This document shows positions 20,060-35,073 of a DNA stretch of 64,000 nt, piece after piece; position 1 is the stretch's first letter, and each line of letters opens with the position of its first letter. The position numbers were made by a program, and so were the translations under genes. Under the pieces are notes generated by a model. That model did not search any database, was not told the DNA's origin, and saw only the letters and a list, made by a program, of their open reading frames with translations. Source of the DNA: Hybos culiciformis (taxonomy: Eukaryota; Arthropoda; Insecta; Diptera; Hybotidae); contig OZ023275.1 in NCBI GenBank assembly GCA_964007475.1, positions 27,023,433 through 27,087,432 of the forward strand. Direction: 5' to 3'.

Positions 20060-23000
20060 TCTATTATCCTATATACTATAGTTTTGAAATTTCGAATTAT
20101 TGTTTAAATAATTCGACCTTTCACAGAAACATTATTATTGCTTTCATGAATATTTTACAAGAACTTAAATATTTCGGGGTCGTATTAAAAAGTTAAAATT
20201 ACAAAATAATTCATAAGTAAAATAAAAGTATTTACTCCTAAAAAAGAGATGACAGATATTAAACATAAATAGTTAGAGTTAGACAGACTGGTAATTCAAA
20301 ATTCAAAATATACATAATTTAAAAAATTTGATAACATTTTTTTTATATAAATTTCTTTTCTGCATTGCATTATCCTTTTTTAAAATAAAAATAATAAATT
20401 CTAACTCTTAAAATTTTTTATTTTTTTACAAATTTTGAGTGGATAATAAAAGAATTGATTTTTATTATTTATTTGTACATATCAAAACTTTTTGTTGAAT
20501 AAAATTTTGGTCAAAAATTGATCTGACAAAAAAAAAAATAAGTATATATTTATATGACACTAATGGATTTTGATTTATATTTATTTTTATTTGAGTATTT
20601 GACTATAGATATTTTTTTTTGTTGACAAATGTATTTTTGTTATTTTCCTGGGTTAAAAAAAATACGTTTATTAAATTTGATGGAATAAGCATACAAATAA
20701 AAACAACTTACATAATATACCTACCGCAAGGTCCTTTTTGTGTTTTGAATTGAAGCCAAAATACAAAGTGAAGTAGCATTCAAAGTATAGATACTTGTAT
20801 ATTAAAGGTAGTGTAAGTAAAAATTAATTTTTTTTTTTTTAATTGAAGTTAATTTTATATAAGTACTGTTCTAGTCAAATAACTTAAGAGAAAACTGAAG
20901 ATATACAGATATTAAGAATTTTTTTGTAAAAGTTAAATCACAAAATCCAAAGTTCATAATCCAAAATTAAAAATTCAAATGTTCCAAATAAATCAAAATC
21001 TAAATGTTAAAAATCAAAACTGGAAGATGAAAGGTGTTTTCATAGGTTTGATATCGAACTTTGGATTTGAACATTAAGATTTCGCAATATTTGAATTTTG
21101 GAATTTGGATCTACCAGCAAGTTTCGATTAGGATTTTTTTTATTGGGTTATGACCGTGATCCAATTATATGAGGAACATACATATATTACATATTTTTGT
21201 GGTATTATAAATTGTACCTTTTTCAATATTTATAAATTATTTAATTTGTTGAAGTTTATTTTATCAAGATCTTTAATTTTAATCAAAAATCAATGGTTGA
21301 TTCATTATTTTCAAATTACAATTATATGTGATAATTTAAAATATAACTATTTTTTTTTTTGTAATCATTAAACAATAAGTGTACCTATTACGTATAAAAT
21401 AACCATTATTGTTAGCATATCGAATTAAATTGTTTAATGAAATTTTAAAGTTCAATCAATTTTGTGTATAAATAACTTTATTAGGTTCTTTTTCTTATAA
21501 CAACAACAGAAAATAATGTCAAATTTTGTTAGAAAAATTTAAAATTTTGATGACTTTTAATACAAAAGAAGATAAAAGACAACTTAATTTTTTAAACAAA
21601 CTAGCGATCATAAAATTTTAATTCAAAATATTTTGCAAAAAATAAAATTTGTAATGGTTGATATGTATATAATTAAAATATCTTACCTAAAGAAATTTTT
21701 TTATAGAGTTTTCTGAAAATAACAATTAAACAGGTTTTACAACTCATATAAAACCAGAAACTAACTGAATTTTAAAATCTTTTTTCATGTCGTCGTAGGT
21801 AAAGAAAACAAAATTATAAAATCAAAATAAAAAAAAAAATATCAAAAAGGACAATAATATTTTTTTTTGTTCATACTTACATATAAAATAGGTATATATT
21901 GGCTATAAAAATGTCCTGAAAATTTAGAGAAAAATGCGATAAAACACAAAACAATACCCAGTAGCGCAACAATAATATTTTAGATGACAAAAAAATAAAT
22001 AAAGAAAAATAAAACATTGATTTTTTTTTATTTTATTTAGTGCACTATAAATTTGAAATTTTCCAGTTTAACTGAAAATGTAACAATAATTAGTAGAGGG
22101 TTTCTCTATAAACTCAAATGGTTTTTAAGATGATGAATATTTATAATAAGGAATAAGTATGACAAGCCTAAATGTACTATCATATTAAAGTTAGTTAGTT
22201 GAAAGACTTAGTGTGCAATATTATTTTGACGTTTCATTAGGTCCATATTTTATTTGTATAAAAACTTGGTTTCATTTCAGCTGTTATTGCGTTTAATTTT
22301 GTCTCAAATTAACAAAAAAATACGTATAAGTTTGTTTTGTTAAATATTTATTTCAATCCCTAGAACGCTGCCAATAAAAATCTTCGCTTCTATAATTTTT
22401 ATATAATTATGTATGCGACTATGAGTAAGCTAATGGAAAACAAACTCCAGTCCGAATAGGAAACAATGCCAGTTTTAGTAGGTTGTAATCACTATACAGC
22501 ACTCTTTATAAAAGAAAAATCTAGAAAGCCATACATTCTAAATTTATTGGAGGAATTTTTTTGGTTCATAAAATAATTTCAAAAAAAAATTCTGATTGTG
22601 GTAAAGCAAGTACTGTGATTTTGAATACAATCATAAAAATTACATAAAAATAAAAGCAACATGATCACCATGTATTGTCTAACCTATTTTTTTTTTATAT
22701 AATAGTTTATCATTCTTTTGTATATACAACACACAGTAACATTTAGGATTGCTCTTTTTCCTAAATACATTTGTTATCTTTTGGAAAAAAGAATCCAATT
22801 CACACAAAACAAATGATAAACTAACAAATAAAATTTTTTTTATTATTATTTCAAATTATCTCGATTTAGTATTTCTGAATATTATGGATGATACTTTTTC
22901 TACAACCTTACTATTCATATTATTATTGATAAAAGAATATTCAAGGATAACGAACGATCCTGGAAATTTTTTTTTCTTTTTATTTATAAGTTTTTTATTG

Positions 23001-26000
23001 TAACAAGACAGAATATTGATCTCTATATGATATATTTTGCTAAGAAATGGTGCAGACCTTCTCTATGTTAGTACCTACATTGTAATTTTACAAAGAGATC
23101 GAATGTTTCTTATAAATATGCGATTTTGGTTACTATGTTCATGCATATTTCTACGTCAATTCGAAAAACAGTTATTAAGGTTCAAAGTTTTTGATAAATT
23201 GTAAAAACATGGGTTTTTCGAATTTTCTTTTTTGTGGTTTTGTACATATTGCTCCAAGGACCCTTAGAAAATAAATCAATTGAACTGTTCATAATTATTA
23301 TTACAAAGTTGTTGATTTTTATGATTTAATTATTTTTCTCTACAATTAAGTAAGGGAAAATTGTTAATTTTAAGTTAAATTCAAAATGCAAATAATTAAG
23401 TTCTAATGTGTAAATTATTTATTGCCTAATGATTTAAATTCAAATGGTAATAATTAGTTTTTCATTTATGTTGTTAATATTAGTGTTTTTTCTTGTATAT
23501 ATAAGAAACTTCAAAACTTCATTTATATTTTTTTTGATTTCATTGCTAAATATATACCCTTCAATTTCTATATCCCGTTTCCGTATGGCTCGAAATTCCT
23601 AGTCCAAGTGACAATATCGTAATATACATCTTTGTTCAAGAGTATAAGGAATTCATATTCTTTTTTAAAAGATCTAAAGAACAAACAAGCAAAACGGATG
23701 ACAATGAATAGTTATGAATAGGAAAAATGAAAATTTCTGTCGAATTAAAATTTGCATTTTATATTCTTTATTTTGATCATGCTGACTAATAAGCAAATAG
23801 TTGTAAACTAAAGGTTTAATCTTCTTTTAAATAGAAACAGAATTGTAAACAGAAAACGTGGGCAAAATATTTTTTTTTGAGAAATCACAACATTTAAAAT
23901 TGCTAAATCACGTTGGTTTTGTGAACAAAAATTTACAAATAAAAAAAAAATTCCCTATAATAATATTCATAATCCTTAATTTACAACTTCTTAGCTAGAA
24001 AAGTCATAAGATTAAAAAAGAAAAAAGGTTTTAATTATGATTTCTAGATATTTTCAAAACTGTTTTTTTTTTTGCAAAGATCTTGTTGAAGATTATCAGA
24101 CAAGGTATAACTCATATTTTATTTCCTATTTTATTTTCACAACAACCAAAATAATCAGGTACCTACCTTAGGTACCTAATCCTTAATTTTCATAATAAAT
24201 TTCTGGTACAAAAATAGAAAAAAATTAGATATGTGAAATTAAAATAAAAAATAATGTGTAGAAGACGTTTGTGGACATATAGTGTCGGAAACGTTGTCGA
24301 TATAAGGGATACATACAATGTCAAAAATTTTCTCATCATTTATATTTCGGATGAAAACACTACTTGAACTTAAAACTGTCTAATGGGAATTGTAACCTTA
24401 AATTTTTTTGATTTCTGGCCTACGGTGGACGTTTTTAGAGCTTACCATAAATACTGTTGCAATTATACATATTGTACAAATAAAATTTATTTTCGAACAA
24501 TTTCTTTAAAAATTTGCTGAGAGATCAAACTAGAACATTACTACCTAAAATAAAAATATTTTTTTTGAGTGTATAATGATGTGAATTTTTTGAATTCTAT
24601 GTAATTTTTGTAATCCCATAAGCTTGGCAATAGATAAATTTCATTGCAATTTCCATAAGAATGCCAAATTTTTGTCTTAAAATAACAATAGCAATTTCTG
24701 GAGAGCTCCCGCTGATAATGAATATTTATTTTTTTTGCTAAGGTATCGAAGTAATTGGATTTGCAAAGATTTACGAAAAATTTTAATCCTTTCAAAATAA
24801 TTTTCTTTTGTTTGTCAACATATTTTTAAAATGTAGAAATTTAATTTTTAAAATTTTTATATAATTATTCTTACTGCTGCTGCTGCTCTGTATATAAAAT
24901 TCTGGGTATGCTTTATGGAGGAAATTAAAATAGAAGTGAAAAGTACATACCAAACCGGAAAATTATTATCTCATAAAGTCAATGACAAAATTTTCCATTT
25001 AACAAAAAAAAAACTCCCAGCTAGCTCTATTATTTATATCTTAACTTTCTTATCTTGAAATAAAATTTTGAAAAAATAAGTTATTTCTTAATCATGTTTA
25101 TTATTTTATAAGATCATCAGAAATTACCATTTAAATGAAAACATGAAAAGGTAGAGATGTGCAATCTTTTATAGAAGATTAGCCGAGAGCTCGTTGTTCA
25201 TCATAATTAATATTTTTAATCTTAATAAAAAAATTTTTTTTAGAAATGTGTGTGTTCATTCAATGTTCATAAAATATGTTTTGATAACACATGTTTTTAA
25301 GAAAAAAAAAATTTATATTTTATTTAGATAGCAGGTAACTTTTCTTTAGTTTGTCCTAGTTTTTAATTTTTGTGTCCTAACTGCCCAAATGTCTGTCAGT
25401 TGAGCATAATAATTAAATATATATGTATTGAAGTTTATTTTAATAATTAATTTGATTTTTTTACTTTTATTTCTACAAAACTAAGAATCTATCTTTATTT
25501 CTATAATTTTAACTCACAAAATTATCTAAAAAAATTAATATATTTTAATGAGAAGAACTGGATCAAAGGATAATAATTTAGAATTTTAACCGTATATTGA
25601 ATAGAATTCAGTATTCATTCTTTTGATCTTTAGTTTGCTCATCACTTTTTTTCGTAATTTTTATATTCAATTATAGATTCTTTTTTCTACAGTTTTTATG
25701 ACTTTATAATTCGTTTTTGAGCCTTTTCAGCTTAATTAAAAGTTTTATAAATTTTCATTTTTATTAAAATCAAAAATATAATAATTTCTGAGAAATTTTT
25801 TATAGCCATCAACTGTCATCAATTACCTTTTTGAAAGGATGTAAAATGACTATATATTCACGTGCAATAAAATTTTATTTAACTATTTTCAAGAATTGGT
25901 TCTTATTAGAATGGTTCGGAAACATAACATACACCTTTATACTGTATTTCACTTTTTTTGAACTTCTTTTTACTATACTTTGTTTAAAAGATACTTGTAT

Positions 26001-29000
26001 CCAATATATAAAAATTAGATATTTAAAAACAAAATCGCCGCCGAAGCAAAATGATAAGTACAAACTGATAAGTTGGATACAATATTCAAATGAAAATTCT
26101 TTTCAATTTCGTTTTTAAGTTGCTTTAAATAAGTTTTTTCTATCAAAGGCTTTGAATACGGTAGTAAAGATATAGAGATGTGCTGAAAATTTACTTCTTT
26201 TTTGTGACATTTTACACAGTTATACAATTTTGTAGATTTGTTTAGGCTCAAACAATTGAAGTAAACTTTCAATGCTAAAGATAAAGGTATCTTCGTTAAT
26301 TAGTATAGTTACATATATTGAATCTTATTAATCTATCTTTGATTTTAGATAATTTCCAAAAAGTTCAGATTATTTATTGATTGCTTATGCGAAAAATGTC
26401 TTTTTCTTAAATATTGAAAATTTTGGCCCCTTTTTAATAATAAATAACTTTTATTCAAAATTACTTTAATAAAAAAAAAAATAAAAATTTAAAAAAAAAT
26501 TAATTTCTCGCAAATCTATATTTATTTTATATTCATCTGTTAATAATAATAAATCTTCGATAAATTCATGCCGTATACAATTATTTATATGTACCTATGT
26601 ACATTTTTTTACCTGGCAATATAGAATCTAATAAAAAAAAAAATTAAAACTATTAGGGGACGAATATTTTGGGATGGTCTGGGGGATAATCAAATTCTCG
26701 CGCCCATTTATATATTATTAATAATTTTTTGTTATTCTTTAAAATAATTTATATATATAAGAAATATAACAAAAATGTATAATATTTAGTATTATTTTTC
26801 TGATGTGCAAGTTTAAATAAAATAAACCCACAAATTGAAATGAATACAACCAACCCCTAACCAGCCCCTAATTTTATGGTCGTATTTTATACATTTATAG
26901 AAGATTCTTTCTTCCTTGTATTTTAGTTTTTTTTTTTAAGATAGAAGAATATAAAAATTAGGTATCTATTACTGTTTTTTTTTTTAGAAAGGGAAAGTGA
27001 TTATAAGAAAACTTTTATTATGAAAAATATTTAGAATAATTTTTTTAAAATAGGTATGTAGAAATTCTTTGTTTAAAAATATTGAAAAAAAAAACTTTGA
27101 ATATTACTATTAACTTTGATTAATGAAGAGCTTAATATATTTATAGTGGTATTTCGTCTATTATCAGGAACTTCCATAATTGCCATAATTGCGTTATATG
27201 ATTTATATTGTACATAGGTTAAAGCGAAAGTCTAGCTGTCCTCACATAGACCTAAGATATATAAATAATGTAGTATTATATAGATAAAATATTTAATACA
27301 AATTAGTTTGGTTTAAAGTAAAATTCGGAAATTGGTTGTAAAAATAAAAATAAATTTGAACAAAAATTATGGCCAAAACTTTGTATCTCCATTAGGAGAG
27401 TATATCATTAGAAAAAAAAATTGTCGCAAAATAAGCTTCGATTTTATATATGGAATAAAACACCTTGAATGAAAAATTGTTTCTTTAATGTAGGCACATT
27501 TTTTCATTATTACAGGTACCTTTTAACTTAAACGATTTATGTTAATAATGTATACTTTTACAAAAATATTAAATAACTTTTACATATATATCTATGTAAC
27601 ACTATTTTTAAAAACTTTTTTTTAAAAATTCTAGAAATGCATACCTAAATCTTGTAAATATATTTTAAACTAAATATGTTATTCAAATCAATGCTATAGC
27701 TAATCGTTATAATTTTTTATTATCAATAATTCAAAAATTTTAAACTAGATTCATTTTGTTGATATATACATTGTTTCAAATAAATGAATCAATTAATTTT
27801 CTCATAAAATTATTGTACCTAATATAATAATTGTACATATATATGTAAATAAAATAATACAATATACAACATACTATTAAATGATATATAAATTCTTTAA
27901 GATATTTTATAAACATTTAATTGATTATAGGCGATTCCCATTTCATATCAAAAAAATGTAATTTATTTATATAACCACGCGTTTCCAATAAAATATTTGT
28001 AATTTTGTTTTCCACCCAATAATTACCACCCTCTGATAAATAGATTTTAATATAATATGTATAAAGTAAAAGAAAAAAAATCTTAAAAAAAAAAAAACAT
28101 TATTTGACTTGGCTGAATATTTTTATTTTCTTTTTTCAAATTTTAAAGAAAACTATCGCATAGTATATTTTTTGAAATTTTTCATGTATTTTGATTTGTC
28201 AAGCCGATAGTGGTAATTTCTGCATTAAATTGCTCATATTAATTAATCATAAAAATTAAATTTGTCAAATAAGAAAATACGCAATACGGGTAGAGTGCTC
28301 GATTGTATAACTCTTCGTTAAAGAAAAAACGTTTTACTTTATAACATGTCAAAAATTTAATATACACCATATACATACAATATTCATATTGTATATAGAT
28401 ATGTTTTCATAATGTACGATTCGAGTCAATTACATTTACTTTTTTGTAATAAAAATACAAAAGAAAATTGATTTTTTTTTTTTCATTAAATTTATTATTA
28501 CTACCTTATTATTATTTTATTTTTTATATTATATTATCCTTGTTGGATAATAATAATAAAAATGCCCACTACATAAAAATAACAAAAAAAAAGTTAAATA
28601 AAAACGAATTACACATTACACTTTTTATATATATTTTATACTTATCATTACAATGTTTTTATTCAGGATTTTTTTTTATTACATTATGCCATATGTTCTG
28701 AAATATCGGCAGTATATATATATTTTTGGCTGGAGAAATTATTCCAAGGCTTTATTCACAAGATTACTAGCGAAATAATGTTTTGTTTATATTATAGAAA
28801 ATTGAACAAATAGAAAATTTTGTAAAAAAAGTTTTATCAATTTAAAAAAAAAAATTATGATTTTTACATTTTGTTTACCAATTTATTGTTCGAATTGAAA
28901 CAAAAAGAAACTATTCTATGAGTGTTATATAAAAAAAGTATACTACTTACATACTATCTGAAAAAAGTAGATATTCACAGTAGTATGTATGTTCCATATC

Positions 29001-30900
29001 ATATTTTCTTGACCAAAAATTTATTCAGTTTTCATAAGTTTTTTATTTCTCTCTCAAATTATTAATGATATTTCGAATAAAAATGTACCAGTAATGCCAT
29101 TTGAAAGCCATTTAAATGTAAATAATATTTAGAATTTTGTCGTTGAAAGAAATTAGTATCAAAAATTTTCAGATTATTCAAATTATTTTAAAATATCCAA
29201 AATATACCCTATAATTTGTATCTATCTAATATTTTTGTTTGATATTTTTAATATATGAATTTTCTTTAAGTTTCTCTCGTAATTCTTATTTTTAGGTATA
29301 TAAGTTTCTAAATTGAATATTATATTTATGATTAATTACAATGTAATAACTTTTAAATATTTATTTAGAAGTATAATTTACGAAATTTCTAAATTCATCA
29401 GGTTGTCGTCGTCAATATGGAAAGAGAATTTTCTGTCACGGGAAAATTATTATTATTTTTTTTTTTTCAGATTCCTGGGGTGTTGGATGTGAACGCCCAT
29501 TTAAATACAGTTATTTCATTGGACCGTACCATCTATTTTTCACTATACAAATAATTTACCACGTACCAAAATATCTCTTTTTTTTGTGTGAATTGTTTAA
29601 GTATAGGTTTCAAAAATATTGTATATTTTATTATGTTTTGAGAAAAAATCAAAATAAAAAAATAATATATGTATATATTGTGTTTTAATAATGACTATGC
29701 TTATGTTTATTATAATAAGATATTTATTATGTATAGTTTTTAATAAATTGAATATAATAATTTTTTTTTATATATTATTATGCTTAACTTTAATATAATG
29801 AATATAAAATTTTATGATTAGTTTTTTTTTTTTTTTAAATATACAACACATTAAAAAATTTAATCTTTCTCACTAATAACATTTTTATTATTGAATTGGA
29901 GATTCACAAAATCAGGTCTTAATTAGTTTGTTTGAATAGAATAATTTGAGAGAAAATTAACAAATTTTTTTTTTTAGCAATTAAAATAAAAATGACGAAT
30001 TCAGAACATGGAATTCAAGATATTGAGGATTTTTAATATGATATCTAAGATTATATTGCGTAGGAGTAGAATATCACACAAAACATAAGCCTGGGAAACT
30101 GAAAAGATTTTTTTTAGCTTAGTTAATATTCACATTACGGTATATTCGATATTAATATTCGATACTTGAACTGAAAAAATCTTCCATCATTTTTATAGCT
30201 TGATGGATCTGTTCAAAATATTTGTAATAGTGGCATTTCGAGATTCATAGCCATGTAGATCTAGGATAAGTATCTTAAAATAAAATACATTAAATATCGA
30301 CGAATTATCACAATAGTATTGAAAATTTTACTCCTGAGCCTCTTACTCTGCATATACGTATATTTTCAATGTTCTTTTAACCTAATTTTATTTAAACTAC
30401 ATATTATATTAAAAATTATTTATTAAATATTAATAATTAAAATACTGTTAAAAAAAATTATTATTAATAAAACTAATTCTCTTAAATCTTGTTTATTATT
30501 TAAAGCCTATATAGTTTCTCAAACAAAAAAAAAAAAGAAGAAAAATCAGGACTTCTTTACTTACACAATAATAATTCTTTTTAATATATAGGTAGTATAA
30601 ACTTTTTTTTTTTTTATCTAAAACCAAAAATCTGTATACAAATACTTTATTTTTTTATTTTTTTTTATAACATAAAACCTGTAATCTATGCTTATTAGGA
30701 AAAAAAATTTAATTTTTTTTTACCTACATACAACATATATCACCAACACATCTATATAATTATACGTCTCTAAAAATTAAATTTTTTTTTTCTTTCAACT
30801 TTAAAAAAAAATAATAAAATGAAAATTATTATTATTATGTCGTCAGCACACTTCTTAAATTTTCTTTTAATTTTTATTTCATATATATGTACAATATAAG
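20060..30900. other. Intergenic DNA between nej and btd, no gene recognised
   Basis: About 10.8 kb of AT-rich sequence in which every open frame is short and low in complexity. An imperfect inverted repeat, ATCCAAAGTTC/GAACTTTGGAT, lies at about 20944 and 21056. A short CTG run lies near 24872. Regulatory elements for btd may lie here, but none can be identified by reading alone. Confidence 0.5.
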
Positions 30901-33230
30901 GTAACCATATATTTTTCTTTCCCTACAAAAAAAAAAAAAAAAAAACAGCCAGCAGCAGCAGCAGCAGCCCCTTTATTTATTTACTAATATTATACTATAT
31001 GTTTTGTATACAGAAAAAAATAATATTTTTTTTTTAAGATACAAAAATAATTATGTATCTTTTTCTCACATGCGTTTGAAAAAATGTTTTTTTTTTTTAT
31101 AATAATAATAATAATAAAAATTTATTCACTAACACTATAACAGATTGACTATATAGTGTTATTTTTCTATAACCTAAATATAAAAATATTCTCCTTGCAT
31201 TTTTATTTTTTTCAAAATATGTACACACAATCAAAATATTTTTTATATTTTTTTTTAATATTATTACAAAATTTTGGTTTAATTTAAAGAAAAAAAAAAG
31301 ATTTTTTCTCAAATTTTTATACAAGCTAGCTAGCTAGCTACACATTATAATTCACTAATAAAAATTTATTTATTTATATGTTTTATTGTTTTTTTTTTCT
31401 TTTTTTTAATTTTAGTTTTCTCTTCTCCTTGGTCTCCTTTGAATACCCTGCTGTCTGCTGTGTTGTTGTTGTTGTGATGCTAAACATTATAATTTTTGTT
31501 TTTTTTTTCTTTTGTTAAAATTATACGTATAGAGATTTTGTGAAAATTGAAACTCATATAAGCATCATCGTCATCATCGCACATAATCTTTTGAGAGCTC
31601 CTTGAGGGCACAAAGTAGTTAAAAAAAATTAAAAATAAAAAAAAAATTCAGTTTCCGTTTGACCGTATCGGGGTTAAAGTGGTGTATATTATTTAGAAAA
31701 AAAGAAAAATTTTTTTTTTCTTAAAGAAAAATAATTATTATATTATTTTTGTCTCGTAGTTATTTTTATTTTTATTTTTTTCAAAGATTTAAAAATTTTT
31801 ATTTTTATGTTTAATAGTAGAGGTACATATAAATGTTAAGATAATTGAAAATTATATAAAATTATTGCTAATGGAACATAATAAACTAAATTGAAATTAT
31901 ATAGCAATTAATAAAAATAATAATAATTAATTAATTAATGAGTTCAAAAAGAAAAAAAACTGAAAATTAATAATTTTTAAAAGAATTTCTAATTTGAGAA
32001 ATAAGAATAATTTTGATTTAATTAATCAAAGTTTTTTAATAAAAAAGAGATAAAATAAAAATAAACAAATATAGTCAAATAGTAAGGTAAACAAAAAAAA
32101 ATTATAATTGAATAAAAAAGTAAAAAAAAAAACTTTAAAAAATAATTAAAATTAAATAATATTGGATCGCTTTAAATATCGCGAAATTATTTACATAATC
32201 AAAAAATAAAATTAATGTAAACAACATTAAATTGACATAACAAAGATCTTTTAAAGACAAACTGATTGTGTGCCTTAAAGCATTTTTTTTTTTTTCAAAC
32301 AAAACTTTATAAGAAACTTTCAAAAAAAAAAAAATAAAAATTAAGAAAAAAGTTCATTGCATATAATTTTTTTATTTTTTTTTTTTGTATTTTTGTTTGT
32401 CTTCTTTTGGAGAATCCTGGTTCACGCGCAAACGTTAAACAAATACAACAACAACAACAACAAAAAAGAATCTTTTTTTTTTTTTGTTTTTATCTTTTTT
32501 TTTTTTATTTTTGTATGTTGGCAACAACTCATAAAAAAAAAAAAACGAAAAAAATTTGTGTATTTTATACTTTGGTATTTTTATATACGTATATAGGTAT
32601 ATACTATACATATTTTAAAAATCGAGAAAAAAAAACTAAAAGAAAAATTCTATCTGAATGAACAGAAAAAAAAACAAAAATTTTAATAACTCCGCCATTC
32701 GCAATTTAATAACGGTGAAGAGATAATCATAGAGTGCAAAACGAAATTGCGGATTAAAAGAAAAAAAAAAAAAATTTTTTTTTATTAAAGAATTTTTAGT
32801 ACGTCGTCGTTTAAACGAAAATATACAATTTTTTTTTTGATACAAAAAAATTTTTGTGCCATTTTTTCATTTTTTCATAACTTTAACTTTATATGGAATC
32901 GATACACTCTAGTTAATTATAAATAATTATTGTTTTGGTTTTGTTTTTTATTTTTTATTTTTTATATATATGGATATAAATATTAAATTGTATTATTAAT
33001 GTTTTTGAATATAAAGCAAAATAATACTGTAAAATCAAAACAAAAAAAAACATATGATTTTGAAAAACAAAAAATAACAAAATTTATAAAAAAAAATATA
33101 AAGGAAAAATAAATTTAATAAAAAATAAAAACAAAATAAAGCAAAATTTTTTTTCTTTTTATAATTATTATAAATAATAAAAATAAATAATTTTTGAAAA
33201 GAATATTATTAAATTTTTTTTTTAAAGAAA
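30901..33230 (+). promoter_or_regulatory. btd upstream region and probable 5'-UTR
   Basis: The 2.3 kb before the btd start codon is AT-rich with interspersed microsatellites: (CAG)n at about 30950-30967, (GCTA)n at about 31325-31341, GTTGTTGTT near 31462 and (CAA)n at about 32447-32465. The segments around 32400-32440 and 32690-32760 are somewhat less AT-rich. No TATA box or initiator can be chosen with confidence, and the transcription start is not located. Confidence 0.3.
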
Positions 33231-33327
33231 ATGATTGATTCAGCTTTTAATTATGGTACAACACCATTTAACACAGCTAGTACAAATAATAGTCATAATT
33301 TACAATTAAATAATAATAATAATAACA

Positions 33328-33379
<52 letters not shown>

Positions 33380-33494
33380 TAAATTGGATTTGAATCAACG
33401 AAATAGTAGTAACAATAATAATAATAATAATAGCAGCAACAGTAATAATAGCAATAATAACAATAGTAATAATAGCATGATAATTGAAAATCAG
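33231..33494 (+). CDS. btd: Buttonhead Sp-family zinc-finger protein, exon 1
   Basis: First coding exon, 88 codons, starting at the ATG of MIDSAFNYGTTPF and ending at the donor AATCAG|GTAATT in phase 0. Drosophila Btd, as I recall, also begins with MID followed by an NY pair. The rest of the exon, from about residue 27 to 82, is an asparagine/serine-rich run encoded mainly by AAT repeats, a microsatellite within coding sequence that may vary in length. No other start fits upstream in this frame, and the exon joins exon 2 without a frame change. Confidence 0.85.
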
Positions 33495-33667
33495 GTAATT
33501 ATAAAATAAAAGAATTCTTTGAGTTATATAATTTTAATTGATTTTTTGAAATTATTAAAAATAAAATTTAAAATGACAATTCCAATAGAAATTCGGGTCA
33601 TAAAAAAAAATACGGGTCAACAAAAAAATATAGAACACTGCCTCATGAATGAAGTAAGGCGCTCCTT

Positions 33668-33930
33668 TTTCAACATTTCGATTTAAGATATTTTTCTTTT
33701 AAAATACCTTGAGTAATTTCGATATCATTATGCCAAAGCCAATTAGTTGTATAACAATGCAAATCTAAATATCAAAATCCAGGCTGCAGAATTCTTGGAT
33801 GTCCTTTAATCGATATTTGGCTATCCGATACACTAATTTTCATCAGTTTACATTTGAACTTTTAAAAATATGAAAATGTTTAAGATCCTTGAGGATGAAC
33901 GAACAGACGGACGACTAGACGAACATTTAA
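33668..33930. repeat. Dispersed repeat copy in btd intron 1
   Basis: Related to the sequence at 16157-16620: TTTTCAACATTTCGATTTAAG, then AATACCTTGA, and later a GAACAGACGGACGAC motif. Class unknown. Confidence 0.45.
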
Positions 33931-35073
33931 TGAATTATATAGTCCGTTGAAAAGAATCTGTTTTAGAAAAAACGATGTTATAGTTCCTTAAATATTAAAA
34001 AAATATTAAAATTGTATACTTTTCAGTCGAGCCATAAAATATTTCATTTAATTTTTCCAACTATTTTCAAATGGAATTTTTGCCTCACATGTGAATAAAT
34101 GTTACTTAGATTTTCGTTTTTAAAAAGCATAAAAATGAATATAAATGAGGCAATCGATCACTAGCTCATGTTGGATAACGACAATAAATCTGATATATCG
34201 GTAATGTCTATGGTTTTTGTGAAAGCGTAGATCTCGCGATCTTGCACAATTATTTTTATCTTTAGCTTAAACTTCAACCAAAAAAACCATCAAACTTTGT
34301 GAAAATGAAAAGATCAATAAGGAGCAATAATGATTTCAATTCCATATAGCAAATATATTTAATTTTTCTCACCAGAATTTTTGGAATACAAGTGTGACGA
34401 TATCAATTTCTATAATGTTTATATGTACATAATAAGAAGGAAAAAAGCTCCTATATACTATATATTACATTATAATACATATACATATTAATGAACTCGA
34501 TTATGTGTTCACAGAATTGAAATAACTTTTTAAGCACGCAATGAGTATAATTAAAACATAATCACACTATGTGTTAAAAAAAATATTTTATGTTATTTAA
34601 ATATGTACATTATATCTTTTGTGTTTTCAAGCACATTGTATAAGTGTGCCTTCTCTAGGCTAAATAAACGCTAGATTTGTTTAAATAACGAAAATAATAA
34701 AAATTTCCCAAATAAATTTTTCGAATTTCGTTTTTCTAAACTTTTCATATCTGTACAAATTAAATTTAATTTCCCGCTCTGACAATCTTCAGGGAGTTAA
34801 TAATAAGAGAGTGCTTAGGTACTTATCCGAAATATTTTTTGTGAAAACTTTTTATTTTGTTTGGTTGCATTGCAACAAAAAACTAACATGCATTCATAGG
34901 CGCGTTTGTGCTATAAGCTGAGATAAAATAAATAACTCAATAACTGATCAAAGATCTTTTTTTAGTTACAGTTGAGCGACGTTATCGTTTGATAAACGTT
35001 ACAGCTAGAAATATATATCTGTTCGACTACATGTTGTTAAGAAGCTTCAATTTCTTAAAAAAAATTATAATGC

